A DNA stretch of 21,236 bases from SIG588 sp045597045 (lineage in GTDB: Bacteria; Bacillota; Clostridia; Oscillospirales; Acutalibacteraceae), in contig JAZODN010000003.1 of the NCBI GenBank assembly GCA_045597045.1, positions 1-21,236 of the forward strand, read 5' to 3'. How positions within the stretch are numbered: the stretch's first letter is position 1; each line of letters opens with the position of its first letter. Below, in pieces: positions 7,150 through 14,715 of the stretch. Below the pieces are notes generated by a model. It was given only the letters and a program-made list of their open reading frames with translations, had not been told where the DNA came from and searched no databases. Made by a program: the position numbers and the translations under genes.

Positions 7150-9329
7150 TCACCACCGAAAACGCTATTTGTGCGTTGAAAGAAGCGATCGTTAAAAGTG
7201 AAAAGACCTACGATATCGCCACGGTTGACCGTGCGATCAAGGTGGCGGTAACGGCACATGAGGGGCAATTGCGCCGTTCGGGCGAGCCGTATGTGTGCCA
7301 TCCCTTGTCGGTTGCCACCATTTTGGTGGAACTGGGCATGGATTCCGAAGCGGTGGTGGCAGCACTTCTTCACGATGTGGTGGAAGATACAGCGGTGGAA
7401 CTTTCCAATTTGCGCCGCCAATTCGGCGATGACGTGGCCGCGCTGGTGGACGGTGTGACCAAGATCACCAAGATCTCCTTCAATTCCCGTGAGGAGCAGC
7501 AGGCGGAAAATATTCGCAAAATGCTGTTGGCCATGTCGGAGGATATCCGTGTGGTGATCATTAAACTGGCCGACCGTTTGCACAACATGCGCACCCGTGC
7601 CGGCTGGGCAGAGCAAAAGCGCCGCGACAAAGCGAAGGAGACTATGGATATCTACGCGCCGCTGGCGCACCGTCTTGGTATCCGTGCCATGAAAGAGGAA
7701 TTGGAAGACCTCTCGTTGCGTGAGTTGGATCCCATCGGTTATCACGATATTGAAGAAGCGCTGGAACTGCGCAAGCATGAGCGTGACGAATTCTTGGCGC
7801 AGCTGCAAAGAAAATTGACCGATCGCTTGGCGGAATACGGCATGCATCCCTACGTGATGGGACGTATTAAGAGCATTGCCGGCATTTATCGCAAAATGTA
7901 CGTGCAAGGGCGTTCGCTGGATGAGATTTACGATGTGTATGCCATACGCGTGATCGTGGACACGGTAAACGATTGTTATAACGTGCTCGGTATTATTCAC
8001 GATATGTATAATCCGCTGCCGAATCGTTTTAAGGATTATATCTCTACCCCGAAACCAAACATGTATCAGTCGCTGCACACCACGCTTATCGGCAAGGAAA
8101 AGATTCCGTTTGAAGTGCAGATCCGCACGTGGGAAATGCATTACACGGCAGAATACGGTATCGCAGCGCACTGGAAATATAAGCTTGGTATTCAACGCAA
8201 GGATAAACTGGAAGATCGGTTGGCGTGGGTGCGCCAGTTTATCGAAAATCAGGCGGATGTCGACGATGCGGAAGAGATCGTGCGCAGCATTAAATCGGAT
8301 TTCACGTCTGATGACGTGTTTATCTTTACCCCCAAGGGTGACGTCATCTCGCTGCCTCTCGGCAGCACGGTGGTGGACTTTGCTTACGCTATTCACTCGG
8401 CGGTGGGCAACCGCATGACGGGTGCGAAGGTAGACGGACGTATCGTGCCGCTGGATTATCAAGTGAAAAACAGCGAGATCGTGGAAATTCTCACCACGTC
8501 AGCTGAAGGGCGCGGTCCCAGCCGCGATTGGCTCAACTTTGTGCGCACCGGTGAAGCGCGCAACAAGATACGTGCATGGTTCAAAAAAGAACGCCGTGAA
8601 GAGAACATTCAAAAGGGCAAACAGGATTTGGAACGTGAACTGCAGCGCATTGGGGTGCGCTTGCCCGAAGAGCGTATGCAGGAACTGATTGCCGGGCAGA
8701 GCCGCCGTTGGCACTACGCCGAGATCGACGATTTTTATGCCGCTATCGGTTACGGCGGTGTGGCTATGTCGCGTGTGCTGTCGCGCATCAAGGATGAATA
8801 CACCCGTATGATGAAAGCGGAAGAGGTGCTCACCCCCGAAAAAGTGATTACTGCACCGCCGCGGTCGCATCGCAACAACGGCGGCGTGATTATTGAAAAT
8901 ACCGATAACTGCTTGGTGAAGTTCGCACGCTGCTGTAATCCGCTGCCGGGCGACGATATCATCGGCTTTATCACCCGTGGATACGGCGTGTCGGTGCACA
9001 AACGTGATTGCAATAACGTGCCGCAGGATATCACCGCCGCTGTCGAGCCGGAACGTTGGGTCGGTGCGTGGTGGGAGGACGATTCCGACCGTTCGGAATT
9101 TAAGGCCACTTTGCTGGTGCGCACCGCTGACCGAATGGGTATGCTGGCGGATATTACCACGCAACTGGCTTCGATGCACGTGATGATCCATGCGCTGAAC
9201 AGTAAGGATAATGACGAAGGCGAGGCTACCATCGGCCTTACCATTGCGGTGAACAGTGTGGAGCATTTGAATACGGTGATTGCGCGCTTGCGTAAGATCA
9301 CGGGTGTCCACAGCATTACGAGAGGATAA
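7146..9329 (+). CDS. rel: Bifunctional (p)ppGpp synthetase/hydrolase
   Basis: A 727-residue long RSH protein that makes and degrades the alarmone (p)ppGpp in the stringent response on starved ribosomes. The hydrolase HD domain is intact: RRSGEPYVCHP at 43-53, HD at 76-77 in LLHDVVEDT, and KLADRLHNMR at 140-149. The synthetase domain contains RFKD (294-297), the RXKD form found in bifunctional Rel and SpoT rather than the acidic form of RelA, followed by PKPNMYQSLHTT and EVQIRT. Then come TGS (about 390-450), a Cys-containing region with CCNPLPGDDIIGF (596-608) and a C-terminal ACT domain (652-727). The ATG at 7146 overlaps the recJ stop and has AAGGACGGG at 7130-7138. A longer upstream frame from 6924 is only the antiparallel reading of recJ. 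Confidence 0.96.
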   Translation: MITTENAICALKEAIVKSEKTYDIATVDRAIKVAVTAHEGQLRRSGEPYVCHPLSVATILVELGMDSEAVVAALLHDVVEDTAVELSNLRRQFGDDVAALVDGVTKITKISFNSREEQQAENIRKMLLAMSEDIRVVIIKLADRLHNMRTRAGWAEQKRRDKAKETMDIYAPLAHRLGIRAMKEELEDLSLRELDPIGYHDIEEALELRKHERDEFLAQLQRKLTDRLAEYGMHPYVMGRIKSIAGIYRKMYVQGRSLDEIYDVYAIRVIVDTVNDCYNVLGIIHDMYNPLPNRFKDYISTPKPNMYQSLHTTLIGKEKIPFEVQIRTWEMHYTAEYGIAAHWKYKLGIQRKDKLEDRLAWVRQFIENQADVDDAEEIVRSIKSDFTSDDVFIFTPKGDVISLPLGSTVVDFAYAIHSAVGNRMTGAKVDGRIVPLDYQVKNSEIVEILTTSAEGRGPSRDWLNFVRTGEARNKIRAWFKKERREENIQKGKQDLERELQRIGVRLPEERMQELIAGQSRRWHYAEIDDFYAAIGYGGVAMSRVLSRIKDEYTRMMKAEEVLTPEKVITAPPRSHRNNGGVIIENTDNCLVKFARCCNPLPGDDIIGFITRGYGVSVHKRDCNNVPQDITAAVEPERWVGAWWEDDSDRSEFKATLLVRTADRMGMLADITTQLASMHVMIHALNSKDNDEGEATIGLTIAVNSVEHLNTVIARLRKITGVHSITRG

Positions 9330-9333
9330 CGTC

Positions 9334-9792
9334 ATGAGAGCAGTGTTTCAACGGGTATACGAAGCCGCCGTGTCGGTGGAAGGCCATGTGGTGGGGGCCA
9401 TTGGCCAAGGCGCATTGCTGTTGGTCGGTATTACGCATACCGACACCGAAAAAGAGGCGCGTTGGCTCGCCAAAAAAGTGGCCGGTCTACGTGTGTTTTC
9501 GGATAACGAGGACCGCATGAATCTTTCGGTGCAGGATATCGACGGCGGCATGCTGGTCGTGTCTAACTTCACCTTGTACGGTGATGCCTCGCATGGGCGG
9601 CGTCCGGCCTTTGTGGAAGCCGCACGCCCCGAACATGCCAAACCCTTGTTTGATACGTTTGTGCAGTATTTGAAGGACGAGGGCGTGCCGACGGAAACGG
9701 GTGTATTCGGTGCGGATATGACCATTGCCATGCAAGCGAACGGCCCCGTTACGTTGTGGCTGGATACTGCGGTGGACGCGAGGAGCTTATAA
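9334..9792 (+). CDS. dtd: D-aminoacyl-tRNA deacylase
   Basis: A 152-residue cytoplasmic enzyme that hydrolyses D-amino acids (and glycine from mischarged tRNA-Ala) from tRNA. The family start MRAVFQRV is followed by the motifs SNFTLYGD (77-84) and NGPVT (136-140). The latter carries the Gly-Pro pair that forms the chirality filter. The first motif reads SNF where many family members have SQF, a mild variation. Length is typical. The ATG at 9334 fits the conserved N-terminus and has AGAGGA upstream; an earlier in-frame start at 9280 lies within rel. It is four bases downstream of rel and one base upstream of the next start. Confidence 0.95.
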   Translation: MRAVFQRVYEAAVSVEGHVVGAIGQGALLLVGITHTDTEKEARWLAKKVAGLRVFSDNEDRMNLSVQDIDGGMLVVSNFTLYGDASHGRRPAFVEAARPEHAKPLFDTFVQYLKDEGVPTETGVFGADMTIAMQANGPVTLWLDTAVDARSL

Positions 9793-9793
9793 T

Positions 9794-10414
9794 ATGGAAT
9801 GCCTAACACTTACGGTCGGTCAGCTTGGCACGAATTGTTATTTGGTGTGGGGTGCCAAAAAGCGTGCGGCCGTTATTGATCCCGGCGACGAGGCTGAGCG
9901 TATCTTGGCCGCGGCACAGGCGCACGGTCTTACCGTTGAAGCCGTGTTACTCACCCATTTACATATTGATCACTTTTTAGCACTGCCTGCTTTGCTGCAG
10001 CAAACGGGTGCGCGCTTTGTGCTGCCGCTGGAAGAAGCGGCAGCGCTCGACGATGTTGCGCGTAACTTGATGAACTGGCTTGTGCCCCAAGCGAGGTTTT
10101 CGCTGCCTCGTCCGACCGAAACGGTGGGTGAGGGAGATACGGTTGCGGTTGGTGACGTGTCCTTTACTGTGTGGCACACACCGGGGCACACCGCCGGCAG
10201 CAGTTGTTATTTGTGCGAAGATACGCTGTTTTGCGGTGACACCTTGTTTGAGCGTTCGGTTGGTCGGTGTGATCTGCCGTCGGGCGACGGGGCGGTGTTG
10301 GCCGATACGTTAGCGCGTTTTGCCACCATGTCACAGGACTTGCGGCTGTTGCCCGGTCACGGTGCGGCAACTACGCTGTTTGAAGAACAAAAACATAACC
10401 CCTATATGAAATGA
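9794..10414 (+). CDS. MBL-fold metallo-hydrolase, glyoxalase II-like
   Basis: A 206-residue metallo-beta-lactamase-fold protein. The metal-binding motif THLHIDH (54-60) supplies the two-metal site; further ligands are His132 in HTPGHTAGS, Asp149 in CGDTLF and His189 in LPGHG. This is the compact YcbL/GloB-like type without the C-terminal domain of true glyoxalase II. Substrate is unknown; thioester hydrolysis is the usual guess. The ATG at 9794 has AGGAG at 9781-9785 and follows the dtd stop by one base. Its position between dtd and hemZ is common in Firmicutes. Confidence 0.9.
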   Translation: MECLTLTVGQLGTNCYLVWGAKKRAAVIDPGDEAERILAAAQAHGLTVEAVLLTHLHIDHFLALPALLQQTGARFVLPLEEAAALDDVARNLMNWLVPQARFSLPRPTETVGEGDTVAVGDVSFTVWHTPGHTAGSSCYLCEDTLFCGDTLFERSVGRCDLPSGDGAVLADTLARFATMSQDLRLLPGHGAATTLFEEQKHNPYMK

Positions 10415-10424
10415 GGGATGCGCA

Positions 10425-11921
10425 ATGTATATTGCGATGCAGGGGCACGATTTTCATTTTGAACTGGAAAATACTGCGCGGCTGTTTTTGCCGCACGAGC
10501 CGATTCGTCACGGCGGCGCAGAACAGATGCCGCAAGACGGTGTGAAGGCATATACCTTGCTGGAAGAGGTGGACGGCGGATCTCGTATCACCGTGCGTTT
10601 AATGTTGGATGATTTTGACGAAACAGCCGAGCAGACGGTGAAAAAAGGGGAGGACGATCACCGCGATGCATGCGAGTTGGCAATGGCGACACTGCTTTAC
10701 CATCACCTTGTAAAGCTTTGCGGCTTTACTCAAAGCTGGGGTGTGTTGACGGGTGTGCGCCCTGTGAAACTGCTGCGACGCTTAACAGCAGAGCAGGGCA
10801 GTGCTGCAGCCGAAGCGTTTTTTCGGGACAAACTGTTGCTTTCGGATGAAAAGATGCAGTTGGTACGCACCACGCTTGCGGCAGAAAATCGCTTGTTGGC
10901 GCATTCTCGCCCCGAATCGTTCAGTTTATATGTTTCGGTGCCGTTTTGCCCCACACGTTGCGATTACTGCTCCTTTGTGTCATATACCGTGGCAAAGGCC
11001 AAGCATTTGGTAGATCCGTATGTTGAGTTGCTCTGCCGTGAGATTCGCCGCACAGGTGAAGTGGCACGCCACCTTGGCTTGCGGCTGGAAACGGTGTATT
11101 TCGGCGGCGGTACGCCCACCACTCTGTCGGCTGAGCAGTTGACCGCCGTGATGCGCACGGTAGCGGAATCGTTTGATATCTCCACTGTGCGTGAATACAC
11201 GGTGGAGGCCGGCCGCCCCGATACGGTTACCGAAGAGAAACTGCGGGCGATTCGTGCCGGCGGTGCCGCACGTGTCAGCATCAATCCGCAAACGCTGTCG
11301 GATACGGTGTTGGAAACCATCGGGCGCCGTCACACGGCTGCACAGTTTTACGATGCCTATGATCTGGCGGTAAAGGTTGGTTTTGATTGTATCAACACCG
11401 ATCTCATTGCCGGTTTGCCGAGCGACACGGAGGAAAGCTTTTCCCACACGTTAGACGGTATTTTGGCGCTTGCGCCCGAAAACGTGACGGTTCATACCCT
11501 CTCGCTTAAACGTGCGTCGAACTTAGTGGTGCATCACCGTTCACAACTGCCGTCCGGTGATGCGGCTATTCGCATGGTGGCCGAAACGGCGGCGCGCTTG
11601 CCCCGTGCCGGGTATCACCCGTATTACCTTTATCGCCAAAGCCGTATGGCCGGCAATCAGGAAAATGTTGGCTGGTCCAAAGACGGAAAAGACGGACTTT
11701 ACAATGTCTATATCATGGACGAAACGCATACCATATTGGGTGTGGGTGCCGGTGCGGTAACCAAGTTAAAGCAGTACGGCACTCACTATCTTGAGCGTAT
11801 CTTCAATTATAAATTCCCTTATGAATATAATGCGGATTTTGAAGAGATGTTGTGCAGAAAGGAATCCATATATGAGTTCTACCGAAAATATCCGCCCGTT
11901 GCTGCAGCAAACGGAGATTAA
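10425..11921 (+). CDS. hemZ: Radical SAM protein HemZ (coproporphyrinogen dehydrogenase-like)
   Basis: A 498-residue radical SAM enzyme. An N-terminal region of about 165 residues, with GVRPVKLLRRL at 110-120, precedes the radical SAM core, a layout typical of HemZ as opposed to the shorter HemW. The cluster motif is C175-x3-C179-x2-C182 (CPTRCDYC), followed by GGGTPT (227-232), a VSINPQT segment and GLPSDTEESF. The C-terminal HemN-like part follows. The family is annotated as oxygen-independent coproporphyrinogen III oxidase, but the activity of clostridial HemZ is not well established, and heme genes are not seen here. The ATG at 10425 has GAGGGATG upstream and lies 10 bases after the MBL stop. 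Its end overlaps the next gene by 50 bases. Confidence 0.92.
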   Translation: MYIAMQGHDFHFELENTARLFLPHEPIRHGGAEQMPQDGVKAYTLLEEVDGGSRITVRLMLDDFDETAEQTVKKGEDDHRDACELAMATLLYHHLVKLCGFTQSWGVLTGVRPVKLLRRLTAEQGSAAAEAFFRDKLLLSDEKMQLVRTTLAAENRLLAHSRPESFSLYVSVPFCPTRCDYCSFVSYTVAKAKHLVDPYVELLCREIRRTGEVARHLGLRLETVYFGGGTPTTLSAEQLTAVMRTVAESFDISTVREYTVEAGRPDTVTEEKLRAIRAGGAARVSINPQTLSDTVLETIGRRHTAAQFYDAYDLAVKVGFDCINTDLIAGLPSDTEESFSHTLDGILALAPENVTVHTLSLKRASNLVVHHRSQLPSGDAAIRMVAETAARLPRAGYHPYYLYRQSRMAGNQENVGWSKDGKDGLYNVYIMDETHTILGVGAGAVTKLKQYGTHYLERIFNYKFPYEYNADFEEMLCRKESIYEFYRKYPPVAAANGD

Positions 11922-12810
11922 TCACCGCATTACGGCCGATGCCGCTGCCTTTGTGGAGGCAGAATGTGCACGGTATCGCGATAACGTGAGTGCGGTGGAA
12001 ACGTGGTTGAACGATGTCGCGGTCAAGCGCCGCGTGCTGTTATTGGCCGGTCCCAGTTCGTCCGGTAAAACCACCACCGCCAACCTGCTGTGCGAGAATC
12101 TGCGCCGCGACGGGGTGGATGCGTTTGTGGTGTCGCTGGACGATTTTTACCGCGGTCGCGGTCTTGCACCGCAATTGCCAGACGGCAGTTACGATTACGA
12201 ATCCCCCGAAGCACTGGATCTGCCGCAACTGGCTGCGTGTATTCGCTCGCTCTTGGAGAAAGGGCAGGCGCTGTTGCCGCAATACGATTTTAAAGCAGGT
12301 AAGCCCAAGGCCGAGAAAGTGCCGCTGATATTGCCGCATCGGTCGGTGGTGATTTTTGAAGGTATTCACGCGCTTTGCCCGGCGCTGGTGGACCGCCTTC
12401 CGAAAAAGCACGTCAAAAAACTGTTTATCCACACCCAATCGCGGTTTTATGACGGGGAAGACCTGTTGTTTTCTCGCCGCGATATTCGGCTGATACGGCG
12501 CATGGTGCGCGATCAGAAGCACCGTGCGGTGGAGGCGGCAGAAACGCTTTCTATGTGGCAACAGGTCGTGCAGGGAGAGGAAACCTATCTGTTCCCCTAT
12601 GTCGACACGGTGGATATGACGGTGGACACTACCCACGCCTTTGAGCCGTGCATGATGGCAGAGCAAGCGCTGCCTTTGTTGAAGGCGATTCCGACCGTGC
12701 ATCCACAGTTTGCGGTGGCTCGGCGGCTGGAGGCGGCACTTGAAGGCTTTGCGGCGGTATCCTGTTCGCTGTTGCCGGAACAGTGCATTTTACGTGAGTT
12801 TTTGGAATGA
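11872..12810 (+). CDS. Uridine kinase/phosphoribulokinase-family nucleoside kinase
   Basis: A 312-residue P-loop kinase. Walker A GPSSSGKTT (60-68), SLDDFYR (88-94), YDYESPEALD (108-117) and IFEGIHAL (161-168) match the uridine kinase-like family, which phosphorylates a nucleoside or similar small molecule with ATP. Many Firmicutes homologues have a longer N-terminal part with a TGS-like domain; here only about 50 residues precede the kinase. The exact substrate is therefore uncertain. The chosen ATG at 11872 has AAAGGA at 11858-11863 and gives a 50-base overlap with hemZ. An upstream in-frame ATG at 11791 is deeper inside hemZ and lacks a ribosome site. It is the last gene of the recJ operon; no clear terminator follows, only the promoter of the next gene. 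Confidence 0.88.
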   Translation: MSSTENIRPLLQQTEINHRITADAAAFVEAECARYRDNVSAVETWLNDVAVKRRVLLLAGPSSSGKTTTANLLCENLRRDGVDAFVVSLDDFYRGRGLAPQLPDGSYDYESPEALDLPQLAACIRSLLEKGQALLPQYDFKAGKPKAEKVPLILPHRSVVIFEGIHALCPALVDRLPKKHVKKLFIHTQSRFYDGEDLLFSRRDIRLIRRMVRDQKHRAVEAAETLSMWQQVVQGEETYLFPYVDTVDMTVDTTHAFEPCMMAEQALPLLKAIPTVHPQFAVARRLEAALEGFAAVSCSLLPEQCILREFLE

Positions 12811-12813
12811 CGA

Positions 12814-12841
12814 TTGACTTTTTTAAAAAGTCGTGTATACT
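12814..12841 (+). promoter_or_regulatory. Sigma-A promoter of the zinc-ribbon gene
   Basis: TTGACT (12814-12819), a 16-bp spacer and TATACT (12836-12841) form a good promoter beginning 4 bases after the kinase stop. A palindrome, GACTTTTT-T-AAAAAGTC (12816-12832), overlaps the -35 box and fills most of the spacer, so it may be an operator. Start of transcription is expected near 12848. Confidence 0.75.
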
Positions 12842-12871
12842 GAAATAAGAAAGATGAAGGAGGAACTGCAG

Positions 12872-13228
12872 ATGGCAACCTGGGAAAGCATTTTGAATAT
12901 GGCGAAGGACGCGGTGCAAACCGCTGAACGCAAAACCGGCGAGATGATCGACGTCGCAAAACTGAAGATGGAGATCAACCGTATCGAAAAGGAACTGGCG
13001 GCCACCTTTGAGGGGCTCGGCCGTTTGGTATATGATGCGAAAAAAGGCGCGGAAGACATCGGTGAGTTGATGGATGCCTGTGTGGCTCATATCGACGAAC
13101 AGAACGCAGCCCTTGCAAAACTGCAGGATAAACTGGCGCAGACCAAAAACGCGTTGCGTTGCCCGGCTTGCGGCAACTTGAACGACCAAGACGCCACCTA
13201 TTGCAAATCCTGCGGCGAAAAGATCTGA
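12872..13228 (+). CDS. Coiled-coil zinc-ribbon protein
   Basis: A 118-residue protein of unknown role. Residues 5-92 are rich in Ala, Lys and Glu with heptad-like spacing and should be mostly helical, probably coiled coil. The last 22 residues form a zinc ribbon with Cys97-x2-Cys100 and Cys111-x2-Cys114 (CPAC...CKSC). No signal peptide or membrane segment is visible. Similar small helix-plus-zinc-ribbon proteins are common and uncharacterised in Clostridia. The ATG at 12872 has AAGGAGGA at 12857-12864 with ideal spacing; the in-frame start at 12833 would lie in the -10 region and can be excluded. It is a single-gene unit with its own promoter and terminator. Confidence 0.88.
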   Translation: MATWESILNMAKDAVQTAERKTGEMIDVAKLKMEINRIEKELAATFEGLGRLVYDAKKGAEDIGELMDACVAHIDEQNAALAKLQDKLAQTKNALRCPACGNLNDQDATYCKSCGEKI

Positions 13229-13240
13229 GCATACGTGTTA

Positions 13241-13277
13241 AAACGGACACAGACCGTTACGGTTTGTGTCCGTTTTT
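13241..13277 (+). terminator. Intrinsic terminator after the zinc-ribbon gene
   Basis: A 15-bp stem (13241-13255 with 13261-13275, one G-T pair) with loop GTTAC is followed by T5. All 37 bases are identical to 14136-14172, the terminator after the acyltransferase gene. Confidence 0.93.
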
Positions 13278-13332
13278 GTGTACCGCACGATGGGAGTACG
13301 CATGTGCACAGCGGTGTAACTTTGAAAAGTTG

Positions 13333-13361
13333 TTTACTTTATGATGCGGATGTGATATACT
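13333..13361 (+). promoter_or_regulatory. Sigma-A promoter of the acyltransferase gene
   Basis: TTTACT (13333-13338), a 17-bp spacer and TATACT (13356-13361) match the sigma-A consensus well. Transcription would start near 13368, about 30 nt before the ATG at 13398, leaving room for the GAGAGGGAG ribosome site at 13384-13392. Confidence 0.75.
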
Positions 13362-13397
13362 CTTTTATAAAGAAATCTGTTGTGAGAGGGAGTAAAA

Positions 13398-14075
13398 ATG
13401 AATAAGAAGCAACTGTGGAATTTTGTGGCGGCGCACCGTTCGCTGTTTGTGTTTGCTTTTAACGTGCGTAACCGTTTGCGCTTCAAAAATAAACTGCGTG
13501 CAAAGGGTTGCCGGTTGCAGACGGGTCTTACGATTATTCAAGGTTTGCGCATTGTCAATCGCGGTAAAAATAATCGGGTGATCCTTGAAGACTTTGTACG
13601 CATGAACGATTGCCGTATTGTGATTTTGGGCGACAATAATACCATACACATCAAGGCGCATTCTGTTTTGAATCAGGTGGAAATGCACATGGAGGATGCC
13701 GGCAACACCATTACGGTCGGTACGCATACTCACTTGTGCGGCAAAACGCAGCTGGCGGTGATTGAAGGCACCAACATCACCATTGGTAACGATTGTTTGT
13801 TTTCCAGCGATCTGCAATTCCGCACGGGAGATTCCCATTCTATTTTGGATGCGGAGGGACGGCGGATCAATCCTTCCGAGGATATCGTGATCGAAGATCA
13901 CGTGTGGATCGGCGCTAAGGTGACCTGCCTAAAGGGTGTGCGCGTGTGCAAAAACTCGATTGTGGCGGCCACCGCTACTGTTTCCAAAAAGTTTGAAGAA
14001 GAAAACGTTATTATCGGTGGGTTACCGGCCAAGGTGATCAAAACCAATGTGAATTGGGATGGAAAACGTCTATAA
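13398..14075 (+). CDS. Hexapeptide-repeat (left-handed beta-helix) acyltransferase
   Basis: A 225-residue probable O-acetyltransferase. From about residue 50 the sequence has the irregular [LIV]-x4 spacing of hexapeptide repeats (VILEDFV, RIVILGDNNTIHI, NTITVGTHTHL, NITIGNDC). A likely active-site segment RTGDSHSI (142-149) contains His147. The final coils carry VWIGAKV and the common closing element IIGGLPAKVI. These enzymes transfer an acetyl group from acetyl-CoA to a sugar hydroxyl, often in capsule, teichoic acid or exopolysaccharide modification. The first 40 residues are basic and partly hydrophobic but do not form a clear membrane segment. No glycosyltransferase lies next to it, so the acceptor is unknown. 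It is a monocistronic unit between two identical terminators. Confidence 0.9.
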   Translation: MNKKQLWNFVAAHRSLFVFAFNVRNRLRFKNKLRAKGCRLQTGLTIIQGLRIVNRGKNNRVILEDFVRMNDCRIVILGDNNTIHIKAHSVLNQVEMHMEDAGNTITVGTHTHLCGKTQLAVIEGTNITIGNDCLFSSDLQFRTGDSHSILDAEGRRINPSEDIVIEDHVWIGAKVTCLKGVRVCKNSIVAATATVSKKFEEENVIIGGLPAKVIKTNVNWDGKRL

Positions 14076-14135
14076 AAAACGGGTGTATACATTGCGCCGT
14101 CATTTTCTTGATACAGCCCCCTGAACGTTGCTTTT

Positions 14136-14173
14136 AAACGGACACAGACCGTTACGGTTTGTGTCCGTTTTTT
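14136..14173 (+). terminator. Intrinsic terminator after the acyltransferase gene
   Basis: A 15-bp stem (14136-14150 with 14156-14170, loop GTTAC) is followed by T6. The element is a 37-base exact copy of the terminator at 13241-13277. It also insulates the cotJ operon from upstream transcription. Confidence 0.93.
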
Positions 14174-14175
14174 GC

Positions 14176-14205
14176 GTCACCCAAGAGCACTTAACGGCAT
14201 ACAGT
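14176..14205 (+). promoter_or_regulatory. Possible sigma-E promoter of the cotJ operon
   Basis: CATACAGT (14198-14205) closely resembles the -10 element of mother-cell sigma-E promoters (CATACA-T). A GTCACCC segment (14176-14182) lies about 15 bp upstream in the -35 position and matches only partly. In Bacillus subtilis cotJ is a sigma-E operon, which makes this reading attractive. No sigma-A promoter is apparent between the preceding terminator and cotJA. Confidence 0.45.
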
Positions 14206-14251
14206 GGAGTGAGGACATTGTGTCCCAACTTGCCCTAAGGAGAGTGACAAT

Positions 14252-14437
14252 GTGAGAAACGATATGATGGAGTGTACCGTGTGTGAGGAAATGCCCGAGA
14301 ATGCATGGCTGCCGGTGTTGGCGTTTGTGCCGGTGCAGGAGTTGGCACAGGTATACGAGGTGGAAAGCGGTTTTTCACGCGGCACGATCTTCCCCGTGTT
14401 GGATAAACCGTTTTTGGCAGGGGGGTGTGCGCGATGA
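14252..14437 (+). CDS. cotJA: Spore coat associated protein CotJA
   Basis: A 61-residue protein of the CotJA family, a small component associated with the inner spore coat and needed for CotJC assembly in Bacillus. Family features are the run LAFVPVQELAQVYEVESGFSRG near residues 23-44 and the C-terminal GTIFPVLDKPF. The start is a GTG at 14252 with AAGGAGAG at 14237-14244. An ATG two bases earlier (14250) is followed at once by TGA and cannot be used. Another possible start is the ATG at 14264. The stop overlaps the cotJB start (ATGA at 14434-14437). Its presence is strong evidence that the organism, or its recent ancestor, makes endospores. Confidence 0.9.
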   Translation: MRNDMMECTVCEEMPENAWLPVLAFVPVQELAQVYEVESGFSRGTIFPVLDKPFLAGGCAR

Positions 14438-14700
14438 ATACAGCAGCCATGACGTCTTGCGGATTACGCCGCCGCATTGCGGCGTATGATTTTGCGTTGG
14501 TTGAAATGAATTTGTATCTGGATACTCATCCCGCCGATTGTGAAGCGTTGGAGCTGATGTATGCGTATCGCCGCAAGCGTGACGAGCTGGTGGCGGCCTA
14601 TGAGCAGCAATTCGGTGCTTATGAGATCATGGCACGCGACGTGGAAAACCGCGAGCGTTGGTCGTGGATCGATACCCCGTGGCCGTGGGAAATCGCGTGA
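14434..14700 (+). CDS. cotJB: Spore coat protein CotJB
   Basis: An 88-residue protein matching CotJB, second gene of the conserved cotJABC operon. Typical features are the central LYLDTHPADCEALELMYAY-like stretch (about residues 26-44), a following helix with YEQQFGAYE, and the tryptophan-rich end W-x-W-x5-PWPWE. It is a spore-coat component of unknown biochemical function that works with CotJA and CotJC. ATG at 14434 is chosen because it overlaps the cotJA stop and follows an AGGGGGG ribosome site. A GTG nine bases earlier in the same frame overlaps that site. The next gene follows after 15 bases. Confidence 0.92.
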   Translation: MNTAAMTSCGLRRRIAAYDFALVEMNLYLDTHPADCEALELMYAYRRKRDELVAAYEQQFGAYEIMARDVENRERWSWIDTPWPWEIA

Positions 14701-14715
14701 GAGGAGTGTGTGGAT

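Noticed and set aside
6981..8462. A 493-residue minus-strand frame antisense to recJ and rel
   Set aside because: It is the mirror of well-recognised coding sequence; the His-, Arg- and Gln-rich composition is typical of an antisense shadow, and no family motif is present.
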